From: Microplitis mediator
Lineage: Eukaryota; Arthropoda; Insecta; Hymenoptera; Braconidae
Length of the DNA stretch: 64,000 nucleotides
Direction of reading: 5' to 3'
NCBI RefSeq assembly: GCF_029852145.1
Contig: NC_079969.1
Span: 4,278,001-4,342,000, forward strand
The notes beneath the pieces were generated by a model. That model was given only the letters and a program-made list of their open reading frames with translations, made no database searches and had not been told where the DNA came from. Positions within the stretch are counted from its first letter, which is position 1. Each line of letters begins with the position of its first letter. Position numbers and translations under genes: made by a program. Shown piece after piece: positions 12,801 to 24,400 of this stretch.

Positions 12801-15800
12801 GTGTTAGTCGGAAAAAGAACAGATTCATGTATTGGAATCCGTTCTATGAATTCGTTCGTTTTTATTGACAAAAATGCACAGCAGTGATAAGCATATGATA
12901 CAACCATCGTTTTTATGCTGGGAAATGAATCTGTTGGTGGAAATTCTTCTAATTTTGGATTATTGAATGTTTTCAAATGCATTAAATTTGTGAGACCATT
13001 GATAGGTAGTGTAGAAAACACATTATTTCCCAGATTCCTGAAAAAATTCTAGATATATTAATATACTTGAAAATTCTCATTCATCCCGCATAGAAACCAA
13101 TACAAGTCTATTGGTTCCTATGCGATTTTTGGGCCTTTTGAATGGATTCTATGAGAACTTTTGGATAAGGAAGTTGATGATTAAGATTTTATGGATATTA
13201 AAACTTACAAGTCTTTAAGTTTTCCACAACTGCTGAAGGCGTTAGGATCAATCGTTTCGATCCCATTACTCTCCAAATCCCTAAAAATATAATATAATTT
13301 AATCTCATAATCCAATTAGTGTCCAAAGACTAGATAGCTCCCTTCAAAAAAATATTAATTACAAATTATTTTTAGACAAACTCTTTAACTGAAATATACG
13401 GAGACTAAGAAGTGATTTCAAGGTTTCTCATACTTATATTCGTTATAAAACCGTAATTTATTAGACAGTATTAAACCGTCTATGACATGAAACCGTCCAC
13501 GATGTGAACTATTACAAAAATGGAAACGAGGGAATCACTAATTTATAGTTCGATAGGCGCTGCCAATCTATATCATTGGCGCGAATTTTAAACAATTGAT
13601 TATGATTCAAAGTTCATTAACGCATCATACAAAAATAGAGTGCATAACAAAAATATGATTTGAGTAAATAAATATGACTTACAATACTTGAAGATTTTCC
13701 AATCCAATGAACGCATTGAATGGTAAAATCTTAATTTTATTCGCAGACAGCAGAAGATCATGCAGTAACTTCAAAGTTGCGAACTGGTTGCCAGTTATAG
13801 CGAAAATATTATTGTGGGCTAAGTTTCTAAAAAAAAAAAGAGTTTGTAAATGATAACAATGAAAAATTCCTGGTAGCAATTAATAAGCAAACGTTATAGA
13901 ATGATGTAAAAGTTCTTTCGTAATTAAGCTACTTACAACACTCGTAAATTTCGGCAATCTTTTAAATTAGGAACTGCTGTCAGAAGATTGGATTCAAGAT
14001 TCCTAAAAATGTCAAAAGAATCGTATTAGTAAATTTAAAAACAAAATTCTGCGGCATTCCATAAGTGAAATTTTTAAAAACTGTTAAAAGTCAGTAAATG
14101 TTCAATAAGTCAATCGATTACTTACAAACTTTTCAAATTAGGGCACTGGACGCAAAGATAATCAGGAACGGTTGTAAGAGATGCACGATCTAGTTTCAAT
14201 ATTTCCAAAGATTTCGTTCCATTAAAATTTGGAAAGTTCATTAGCTCTTTGACATTTGACAGAATCCTAAAAGGTAAATAAATCAGAATTTCCACCTTTT
14301 TACCGCTGGCAATAATTATTGTGAACATATTGTCTATACTTGCAGTTTACGTAATTTAGCATGATTTTGAAAAGTTTGAGTATGAATTTTTTTAATGGGA
14401 TTTCCTCTTAAATCTATCGAAGTAATGTTAGGATTACCACTAAAGGCTTTTGAATCGAGTTGCTGGATTTCATTGTTGGCAATTGATCTGTAAAAATTTA
14501 AAAACTTAACGGTCAAAGTGATTCATTTCATTAAGCATTGTTGAAACATCCCTATCCGAAAATTCCCATAGAATCCACTCAACTGCGACAAAAACCGCAT
14601 AGAATCCTACAGGCTGTATTGGTTTCTATGCGGTTTTTGTCGCAGTTGAGTGGATTCTATGGGAATTTTTAGATAGGGATAGCATAAGTTGTTGTAAAAT
14701 ACATAATCACTTACAAATCTTCCAAATTTTGCAGAAATTTGATAATACTTGGCAGCTCTGTGAGGTAATTATCATCCAACTCCCTATAAATAGAATAAGT
14801 ATTGCATTATTTGCTGCAGTGAAAAAAAATCGATAGAAAATTGAGCAAAATATTATCGTTTTTTTAATATCTATCATCACACTTTTTATTTTAAATTTGA
14901 CTCCTTATAAAAAAGTGATTGTTTTTCAGACAATTTCAATTCAATTTTAAGATTACAATAGCGTTCTTGTAACAGTTTTAAAGATATCACAGTATTTACA
15001 ATACAAAATGTAGTTTATATCGCCCTGGCAAATCTGGTTTTGCGGTATTTTACAGTATCATTGTCCTGTATGACGGTGGCAATACCGAAAACTGATACGA
15101 TAACCCTACGGTGAATTCCGCGAAATGCTTCGTAGTTTACCAGAGCGTAGCCGTACTAATTTCCGGTATTTTTACCATAATACACGACTATTATACAGTG
15201 AAATACGGAAAAATCAGATCTGCCGGGAGCTGGCCAGTAATAACACCGTAGAATTGACCTTAATGTCTTAAGAATGTACTGTAATTAGGGGGACTTAAAT
15301 TCTAACATAAGATATGTCGTTACTGCTGTTACTTTGTGTACCTAGTGAAACTAAGGCCCATTTCTGCTGTTCTCTGTATCTGCTAAAGCTAAAATTGCAT
15401 TTACTTTTACGTTCAAAATCCACTCACGAATATTTTCCCTGAACTTTTTTCCCCGGACTTGTTTCTCATCTACCAGATATTCTCTGTTAGTAAGTGGGTG
15501 AGATTCTGATTTTTCCATCCACTTCCTCGGAAATTATTTACATCTACTAAAACGTTCTGAAGAAATTTCTTAAAATAACTGAAGAAGTCGCTTCTGGACC
15601 AACTAGATGATCGCACTACAATAGATCAACTCCTCATTTACTGAAAACGTTTGAACCCAATAGAATTTCTGAAATTTAAACCAAAACCAATGTCACATGG
15701 CAATACGGAAGAACCCACTACAACCCAGCTGACTTAGTATCCATAGAGTCTTTGCCTGAAAAATTTGGTGACATAGTCCAGTCTGGTTAACTCAAAAAGA

Positions 15801-18800
15801 TCCAGATTGGCTTTCGCAACCAATAATCAAACAGCTAAAAGAAAATGGACTACGTGAATTCATTTGCTTAAAGTTACAACTGGACTACAGTATTCTAAAT
15901 CGGTATTCTTCATACATTCGATTAAAGCGCATCATAGCTCGCAGTTTGGAAGTGAATCATGATGTCAGGTATCAAGAAAACATATCTGTTGCTTTGTTAA
16001 ATGAAGCCTCCAAAAAAAATTGTACATCTAGTACAAAACGATTGAAATTTGCAGCCATTATTAAACATCGTTAACGAGTTGACAGTAATATGACAATCTC
16101 AGCATCGGTGTTCGAATGTATGATTCTAATATCACAAGATATTTAAAATTCCCAGGTTTACAAGTTATAACAAATAACAAAATTATTTTATTCATGATGA
16201 GAATGATAGTTTTTTATTAGCAACAGAAGTAAAATTTTAAGTACATTAATTTTTACAGTACATTATAGTTATGGGTTTGATATCGGAAAAAATCCATATT
16301 TTTATGACGGTCACAAGAATCAAGTTCACACGCCATCCTCACTTGCTTTTGTTCTTCATTTTCTTGACAATTAAAGTTTCGTGTCCTCTTAAATTATATT
16401 TGACGAAATCAATGGTACGTTGAAACCAATTCTGAGTTGTAGATTAAACTCCAAATTTAATTGATTGTTACTCCAAATCAACATACGTATCTAAAATAAT
16501 TGTAACAATATTAAGTATAATAACTACATCCTTATTTTGTTACTCTTTATTATATGATTACTGAAAAAAAGTATTTATTCAATAATTCTATTGTTGCTAT
16601 CGAAAACTTTCGATAAGATATCGAATTTTAACGTGTAAAATGAAAATAAAATAGATTTGGCGGAAGTGTGAATGAGCTTGACTATATATAAATGAGTACA
16701 AAGATTAAAAATAATGATAAAATTTTTTTTTTTAGACTTTATACAACACGAGATTGTAAATTATGTCAAAAATATTTCTTTAACCCGTCAGCACTCCCGT
16801 GATTTTTAGTGTCTCGTTTGCGTGACAGCGACATCCTATAAGTTGAATAGTGTCCTGTGAGCAAAATGCTCATAACGGGAGTGCTGACGAGTTAATAAAC
16901 TGATAGACTTAGAATTTAACTCCTCGCCTAAATCAAATCAATTAAATTAGGGAATCTAAATCAGAACACGTTACTTGTCGTTCGTGGAATACTTCCCTTA
17001 TCTCATCCAGATCTTGACAACAAACAAATAGGCTCGTGACAAAACGTACTATCAAAGATTTTCTGGTGCCACTCCTCGTGAAACCCAGAATCAGCTTTAA
17101 TTTTTGGCTTCCCCAAGCATCGCGGACGAGACCTGAAGGGCTAGTCTTTCTGCTCAATTATCATCACAAATCAGGAGGCACGATACTTTGGCCAATATCC
17201 ATGACTTGGCCAGATATCTTCCCTGATGGATCCGAATTGCGGTAAATTACTGTATTTTACCGTAGTTCGGATCCGCTAGGGTCATATGACACCACTTGTA
17301 TTTACATACGAACTCAAATGTACTCCATGCACCATGTACCAAAACTCGCAGACTCATACTTGCTGCATGCTTCACGAGCATACTTACACTTACCAGACAT
17401 CTTATTTTATCCATATCTTCGAAACTTACCTAGTATCCATACTTCAACTTATTCTCACTCTCTTCGATTCGGGATCACTCGATCGATATTTAACTCTTCC
17501 CTGGTGGAAATTTTTTGGAATTTTTTCCTGAAAAACTCAGTTCTAAAGTTCTAAAGACTTTTTCAGAGAGAAGTACGAAAAATTTGTACCAGGGTTTACT
17601 TAAGTATTCAGTACTTTTGGAACTGTTGAAAAATGTAACGTTACACATTACTATTTTTCTATTCATATGTCACATATGATATGCGCAAAGATAAGGATCC
17701 GATGAGCTTGAAGTTTTTGAATCCATCGAGTAAAATTGTGTGAAATTTTATAGAATCATTTTTTCACTGGTAATTGTAAAAAAATTTAATGATTCGGTTC
17801 GCTTCAATGGTTTGAAATCTTGTATATAATATAAGCCCATATCAATTTGAGCATAAAATATCCATAAAAACTGCGAAAGGTAATACTTGGATATTTAATC
17901 CTAGGGTAGGTTTTTTTTTATGATTCCAAGGGGCGTCGAATAAAAAATAATAATTAACGGATGTCTTATTAAAAACAGAGAAATATAATATATGATTGTA
18001 TATCTTTATTTATCTTAGTATACATAATTGCGCATAAAGTTCTCACTTCATTGGATCAAGTAGTGAGAGGACTTCTATCCCCTACTTTCCTGCTTATGAA
18101 ACAAATAAAACAGCAGGATGACAGATTAGAGATTCCGATATATACTAGTATATATTAAATACTCTAGAGATTCATTCATCACTACACTGCAACTAGGATT
18201 TAAGATAAACTCCAGTCATCAGCTTAACTGACTGTGAATATGGACCTTAGAATTTTCGATTATCAACGAGCTAAAAAATATCAATGGATGTAGATTTTTG
18301 AAATAGTTGTGTTTTATTACTGAAAAAGCTAGAAGAAGCAGCGATGATAATGTGAAAGGAAATGTAACGTAGATTCAAAAATAATCAATCAGAAATTAAA
18401 TTTGTGGAAAATTATAAAAATTTAAGCAATCACTTTTACAGAAGATAATCAATGATTTATTCAATTCAGGTAAAATTAAAAGATGCAGATATTTAAAAAA
18501 AAAAATTTTACAAAATCTTTTTATTATTTTTTGGAGGGAATTCGTCATGCCCGAAAAAAAATTATGATCCTAAAGTTAGCAGACAATTAACAATTTTCGT
18601 TTTTTTTTTTTTTTTTCAACAAATGAATTAAAAAAATATGCACATGTAGAAAATTTTAAAAACTGTGGGTGCAATTTTCCATAATTTTTTTTTAATTTAT
18701 CGTTTTTAAAAAAATCTATAAATTAGTAGACTTCGGCTAATTTCGGTGTTAAAAAATTAGCGGCTTAGGAGGGGGAGAGGGGGCATCGTGCCCAGTCTGC

Positions 18801-19430
18801 CCTGTCACAATTTTATAAAATGACTATAAAATTATTTAAAATTTCAAATTTTCAATATTTTTTCAAACTTTGAAATCTGATTTAGCGACTTCCCTGACAG
18901 AAAGTGAAATCTTATTTAATTTTTAAAATTAGTCAAGTTTTTCAGTTCCTTAAAATCCAAGTAAGTAAAGAAAATTTACTGTTTAAATGTCTAACCTTAA
19001 AAATAAATCTGAAATCAATATCCACTTTTTTCTCATTTTTCAAGAAGAAATAAAAAAAAACTAAACATAAATAATTTTAGTTTCTGTTTACAAGTTGGGT
19101 TTTAAATTTTTTATTTATTTTTATTATTTTAAACGAAAGTTTGATTTGAATTTTTTAAGGTTATAGTTAATGAATTTAAATGTAAATTTTTACTTACACT
19201 TTAGTAATATTAATTATCGACGATGGCGAAAGACGATTTTTAAAAACTTCATCGACACTTTGAAGACCGATTCCACGACAATTTAATTCTTTAGCATAAT
19301 TGGTGATATTGCAAAGTGATTTAAAACTACCCAAGTTTTTCGAGTAAATGTCAGAATTAACCACTATTTGAAAACATCCGAAAAAAATATAATAAATTAT
19401 TGTTTGCTTAATCCAAAACGGTTTGTACAT
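9831..19430 (-). CDS. Lgr1: Leucine-rich-repeat glycoprotein hormone receptor, type A (Lgr1)
   Basis: G-protein-coupled receptor related to FSH/LH/TSH receptors; insect Lgr1 is the receptor for GPA2/GPB5 (family knowledge). Exons: 19430-19198, 14783-14715, 14487-14344, 14266-14126, 14002-13937, 13826-13683, 13280-13209, 13037-12745, 12658-12479, 12305-12111, 11263-9831, giving 989 codons in frame. Residues 1-26 form a signal peptide. Six phase-2 exons of 66-144 bp encode about nine leucine-rich repeats (78-289). The hinge has the type A motif YAYHCCAFL and ECLPQPGPFLPCSD before TM1. TM motifs: GNGTVVFVIVF, NLAAADFFMGIYLG, TLERNYAITHAI and CCNPFLYAIM. A serine-rich tail of about 255 residues follows TM7. 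ERN replaces the usual ERW. The second LRR exon ends at a GC donor. The 4.4 kb first intron is full of repeats. Confidence 0.93.
11320..11420. repeat. Short TA-flanked foldback element
   Basis: CACGGAAAGATTGGAACC and GGTTCCAATCTTTCCGTG are perfect inverted ends with TA on both sides. It lies in the last Lgr1 intron. Confidence 0.65.
14338..14343 (-). other. GC-AG splice donor in Lgr1
   Basis: On the minus strand the exon ends CGTAAACT followed by GCAAGT. Using this GC donor gives an exon of exactly 144 bp (two 72 bp repeats) and the phase 2 shared by the other repeat exons. The GT four bases further on (GTATAG) breaks the frame into the next exon. Confidence 0.75.
14549..14680. repeat. Near-perfect foldback element
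   Basis: CCATAGAATCCACTCAACTG and its complement CAGTTGAGTGGATTCTATGG belong to arms of more than 55 bp with a loop of about 20 bp. Diverged relatives are near 13085-13180 and 26080-26135. It lies in an Lgr1 intron. Confidence 0.75.
15660..16080 (+). mobile_element. Decayed BEL/Pao-type retrotransposon pol fragment
   Basis: With stops and frame breaks, the plus strand reads a ...YNPADLVSIESLPEKF.. stretch, then a DPDWLS-like stretch, then RYSSYIRLKRIIAR. This resembles the RNase H to integrase segment of BEL/Pao elements (NPADLISRG...WW.GP.WL...F.SY.RL.R). No LTRs seen. It sits in the first Lgr1 intron. Confidence 0.45.
16780..16895. repeat. TTAA-flanked MITE (piggyBac-like)
   Basis: TTAA + CCCGTCAGCACTCCCGT at the left and ACGGGAGTGCTGACGAG + TTAA at the right. 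TTAA duplication with short inverted ends is the piggyBac pattern. Confidence 0.7.
17221..17281. repeat. Mini foldback element GGATCCGAATT
   Basis: Sixty bases with inverted ends CCCTGATGGATCCGAA and TTCGGATCCGCTAGGG. A related arm is at about 11498-11590 (CCCTAGCGGATCCGAATTAC). Confidence 0.5.
18564..18750. repeat. MITE of the 8-9 bp duplication family
   Basis: Left end ATGATCCTAAAGTTAGCAGAC and a decayed right end GACTTCGGCTAATTTCGGTGT, with AAAAAATTA on both sides. It shares the ATGCACATGTAGAAAAT core with other copies. Confidence 0.65.
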
Positions 19431-20733
19431 CCTTCAATAAATATTGACTAATAAAAAGTCATCATTCTTTACGTCATTTTTAATCAAAAATGTTTTTATT
19501 CAAAACTGGATACTTTACAAATTTCCATACAATAAATTTTAAATTTAAAATTTATTTCAAACATTTTTAATTAAAAAAATACTGAGTCATCTGGTGGAAG
19601 AGGTTAATTTTGAAAATTTATATAAAACGGAGTAATTTTATTCAAACGATTTATGACCAGACATAAATTTATTGTGAAATCATGACGATGGACGTAACCA
19701 TAATAAAGTATTTTAATTTACTGCGCGAAATATTTACTAACATTAATTAATTTGTTTAGTAATTTAAAATTTTAAACTTCTTTGGAATTCCATTGAATAG
19801 TTTATTTGTTATAAATAAAATTAAATTCTAATAATAATTTAAATTAATTCGAAAGCCACTTTAAATTTCAGCGGACTGCAGGCATCACTTAACCATGAGA
19901 ATCTCAAAGTTACATTAAAAACACTACTCATACTTTGAGTATGTACACTAAGTTCAATAATCCTGCGAATACTGACTTCTATACAATCACTACGACCCCT
20001 CCCTTTTCTTCAACTCCCTCTTATTGCTAATCTGCTTGCTCTTGACTCCATGAATCGCCGCCATCACTACCCATGGACACGCATACGCACTTGAATCACA
20101 CATGAGTATGTACGATGTCAAGCAAAAATCATACATTCGATTGTTGAACCTCAGCATGAGCTTTAATGGGAAATTCAGAAGTAAGTGAGTCGTCTGATTG
20201 AATCGATCGCAATAAACCTCAGTGACAAATCAGTAAGAGAAAATTGCAATGAATTTTTTTAGTTGGTTTTTAGTTATTCTTTTATTTCAAATATTATTTT
20301 AAAAATAGAACATTACGACACGAGAATAGAAGGGAAGACGACGGAATGTGGAGCATAAAAAAAAAACAGAATAATTATTGGTGATGCAAGTAAACATAAT
20401 CTCTGATTAGAAAATATGAATGAGGATTAAGACGATTTAATTTTCGATACTTATTAATGGTCTGAATACTCGTAATACTCACGATTTTTGATATTTAATA
20501 CACAGAAAAAAAGTATTTCTTGGCGCAAAAAAAATTTTTATTATGAAATGAAAAGAAAAATTTTTCTTGGCTCAAGAAATTTTTGTTTTAATTCACAATG
20601 AGATAAATTACTCAGGGCAAGCAAAAGTTTTTCTTGGGGCGAGTAAAAATTTTTGCAATCCAAGAAAACCACCGATTTTTAAATGAAAAGTCTTTATTTG
20701 AATACAAAAAAATTTCATATTGATACTAGGGTA
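19431..20733. other. Intergenic region upstream of Lgr1
   Basis: No gene recognised. AT-rich sequence presumably containing the Lgr1 promoter; no clear TATA or initiator stood out. From 20511 a repeat of the CACAGAAAAAAAGTATTTCT family begins. Confidence 0.5.
20511..20672. repeat. Repeat family rich in AAATTTTTCTTGG / CCAAGAAA
   Basis: Begins CACAGAAAAAAAGTATTTCT and contains inverted copies of TTTTTCTTGG.GCGAGTAA. Relatives: about 20956-21130, 32863-33003 (ending TTTTTTTTCTGTGTG), 39100-39265 and 57586-57992. Confidence 0.5.
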
Positions 20734-20859
20734 ATGCCGATAATTGCAGCGGCTTTTGCATTACTGGCAGTTTGTGTAGTAGTTGGTGTCAAATGGAAAA
20801 CGAAACAATTGAGAGATCGGCAGCAACGACCGATGAAAGAGCCCGAGTCGAAATATTGA
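20734..20859 (+). CDS. Small membrane ORF or terminal exon, 41 codons, unrecognised
   Basis: The ORF starts MPIIAAAFALLAVCVVVGVK and ends in a basic/polar tail finishing EPESKY. The composition is that of a transmembrane helix followed by a cytoplasmic tail, with more GC than its surroundings. CTAG at 20727-20730 could be a 3' splice site, making this the last exon of a receptor-like gene. Upstream exons could not be identified. The neighbours on both sides are repeats, so a chance ORF is also possible. Confidence 0.3.
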   Translation: MPIIAAAFALLAVCVVVGVKWKTKQLRDRQQRPMKEPESKY

Positions 20860-21461
20860 ACTTACGTTAACTTATAGAACTTACATAAGCTTAATGAACT
20901 TACATCTAACTTAAAAAACTTATTAGGCTTGTGTCCAATTACAATATTGTACCTACACAGAAAAAAAGTTATCTTGAGTCAAGAAAATATTTTTGAAGAC
21001 AAACGTATTCTAGAGCCAAGAGAATTTTTTTTTGCTCAGAGGAGATATCTTCTTTATCACAGAATTGAGGTTTTAAAAAAAAATTTCTTGAATCAAGAAT
21101 ATTTACCTGCAGTCGATAATTTTTTTCTGCATATGGTAACAAGACCAATATCAGTATGGCCACCAATCGCGAAGAAAGAATTACTTTACAAAAATGAGAA
21201 ACTCAAATTTTGTTAAATTTATATTTGTAGTTAAACATGATCTTCTTTTTTAGGTTAGAATATTTATAAACAGCTGCTGTTTAACAGCATTTTGAATTTT
21301 TCTATAACAATGAGGCTTATAGTGAACTGTCTCGGTTTTTATATTTATCAGTATCAATTTTTATTTCAGATTAAATATTTCATTTTTTTTTAAGCACAGT
21401 AATATAACATTAGAATTCGAAAAGTAGAAAGACAAGTAAATTTGTAAAACCGGTAAACCGT

Positions 21462-24400
21462 TCACACAAAATAAGCTGCTAGCTGTGCCATTTTATCTCT
21501 CGGCGGTCTAGATTTGCCTCTGCCACGGTTTTTAGTGGAATGACCACGTGATCGTGTTATGACAGGTTTCGATGCAACAGCTCGATGTTTTTCAATCAAT
21601 TGTGTAAAAACTGGAGTACAAAATACACATCCTGTCATTTCTGTAGCATCGTTAGGTAATTTACTTTTATCTGATTTATATTCGACTGCTATTAGTTGGG
21701 CTCCACATTCACAACAAACGCCAGGGTCTACAGTTACTTTGTGAGCATTCTCAAAAAAATGGATAATAACATCACAGCGATTGCATCCCAATTTCCATTT
21801 GGGCGCCGACGAAGGGTCCAGCACTAATATACCATGATCACATTCCAAACAACTAGACACCCCATTAGAATTCAATCCATGTGGACAAGTGGGATGAGTA
21901 CAAGAATTACATCCTAAATTACCTTTCTTCATATCTCGAAATGGTGGATTATTATAACAATAAGGACAGAATGTAAAACTCTTGCCTCGTGTACCCGTTG
22001 ACCATGATAGCAACTCAAAGTCATCTAATGGGCATTTCAATTCTTTGTAGATACGAATATTACCATTTTGCGGCAAATTATAAGTTTCGTTACAGTTAGC
22101 ACAGTGTAATCGTGATGGCTTTGTTTGAATGTATTTCATATAACGCCGACATTTACCGCACCGAGATAATGCTTTCCCTGTTGCTGATAAAGGAGAGAAT
22201 GATACTTCAAATAATTGATCCATACCCTCAATGTTTGATACGAAGTAATGGAATTTTTGTTTGAATATTTCTACGGTATGATCCAGGACTGCGTTGTAAT
22301 TTGCCTGTCCTACAGCTATCAGATTAAGTTGTTCTTCAACTGCTGATCTCATGGTTGGTAGAACCAGCTCTGGATCAATCTAAAAATATTATTCTCATTA
22401 TTGAACTTGCATAACAGTTTGAATTATACCGGCACACAAAAAAAAAATTGTGTGTACACCGGGCGCCACCTATCTACGGGCATGTTTTTCGACCCGCTGA
22501 ATACAAATTTGTTTAATTGTGTTTAAAAGATTTTTTTCCATTTTTTCAGCAGCAATTTTCTGCTATTTTATCGGTTTTTTGCAGTTTTATGAATGTTTGA
22601 GGGGACTATAGGCCAAATTTATTGCAGAATCAGATCAAGCAGATTAAATTACATGAAAATCTTCGTCAATCCGGGTCCACAAAATTTTTTGTACCAAGAT
22701 AATCCCAATTTTCTTCGATTTTTACAATTTTTTATGATTTTTTACAATTTTCTTAGATTTAAAACGGTTTATGATTAACGTACAATCGAAATTAGTATTT
22801 AACAGATCAAAATACATGAAAATTATGCTTGCTTTAGATCTCAAAATTTTTTTTCTTGCCAAAACATCGAATTTTCGCTATATTTTGGGGTTTTTTGCAA
22901 TTTACTCGAAATTGAAGGCTGGACGGCCTAAACTGACTTGAAATTCGTATTCAGTGGGTCGAAAAACATGCCCGTAAATAGGTGGCGCCCAGTGTACAGA
23001 CAATTTTTTTTTTGTGTGCCGGTGTTATTAGTTAAATATAAAACGATCGACTTATGAATGGCTGATAGTTTGGAGAAAAATAATTTTACAGAGCAAAATT
23101 TTCTATAGAATTTCTTAGGCGGGACCCTGGTCAAAATTAAGGTATCCGTGGGATGTTTGGAGGCCTCGGAGGTATCAGGAAAGTCTTCAGGAAGAACGCT
23201 AGTGCATAGAAGCGAATGGAACATACATTTTACTGAACAAAACTAATTTTTTCCGACGATTTCTTTGGAACGAATCAACTGATACGAGCGTTCTTGGTGG
23301 CAATCAAAAGAGCTTACTAAGACTTAGAACCGATTTAATTTCGAGGTGAATCGAGCGAGTGCTTTAAGAGTTATACGAAAAAAACCTAAATGTAAATACC
23401 TTCTGGTATCCATGAACAAGGACGATTCCAAGAGATGTTGGAGCAAGTTTTCTGCCTGTGATAACCGTCACGTAATTTCTTGTGCAAATGTTATTGATGT
23501 GGACTGGAATTGATGCATCAGTACCAATACCATGCTTTTCCATTAAGGTGATCAATTCTGATTCCGTTAAATAATCTGGTGGTTGTGTAAAACATTCTAC
23601 TAATTTAACATCACTGATATTATATTTATCACCACGATAGAATTGTGGTAGGTTACTTTTGTCATTTATCGATTGCCATGTTAGTAAACTTGTGTAGCCA
23701 GGATCGATTATCGTTCGGCCGACGATTGAAAATGATTCTATTCCAATTTTAAATTTAACAGTTGTACTTAAATATTTGCAATCGGGCGCAACCTACAAAA
23801 GAAAATAATCGTTTATTAATCACAATTAATTTTTTTTGTCATCATAATTATTACCGTTGCAATAAAATGTCGAGTGATATAATCATAGACCCTCCAATTA
23901 TCTCCATCTAAATCATTCCTTGTAGCAGATTTCATTGGCGTGATTGGGGGATGATCACCAGCATCATGACCTTTTCTCGGGTGGTTTATTCCAGTTTCTA
24001 ATATTTTTCTTACATCTTCACCCCAATCGGGAGAGTTCCGTTGCTGCTTTAATGTTGCTCTGGGAAAATTATAATTATATTAGAAGAACTTGGTCATTAG
24101 GATATACATTATGTTTCTAATCAAACAGTATTATTCTTGAATATGGATGTCTAATCTGGGACCCGGTAATAATTATCAGGTGGAGAAGCTAGAAAGGGTT
24201 CAAAAAAAGTTTGTCAGTCACATAAGGTTCAGAAATAACGAAAGGAATATTTTCATGAGTCGGCAGCAGGCCTATGAATATATAGGCTGTGGGCCTCTTG
24301 CTGTTAGAAGAAAATATCTGACATTATGTTGTAGTGCTGATATTATTAATAACCGATCGGATGTTCCTGAATTAATTAGTCTGTTCAAGTTCGTAGTGTC

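Noticed and set aside
9831..19430. Lgr2/rickets (bursicon receptor) or Lgr3/4
   Set aside because: About nine LRRs, the HCCAFL hinge and the ECLPQP..PC block before TM1 match type A receptors. Type B has about twice as many LRRs and type C has LDLa modules.
20929..21216. ORF of 95 codons
   Set aside because: Falls inside the CACAGAAAAAAAGT repeat family.
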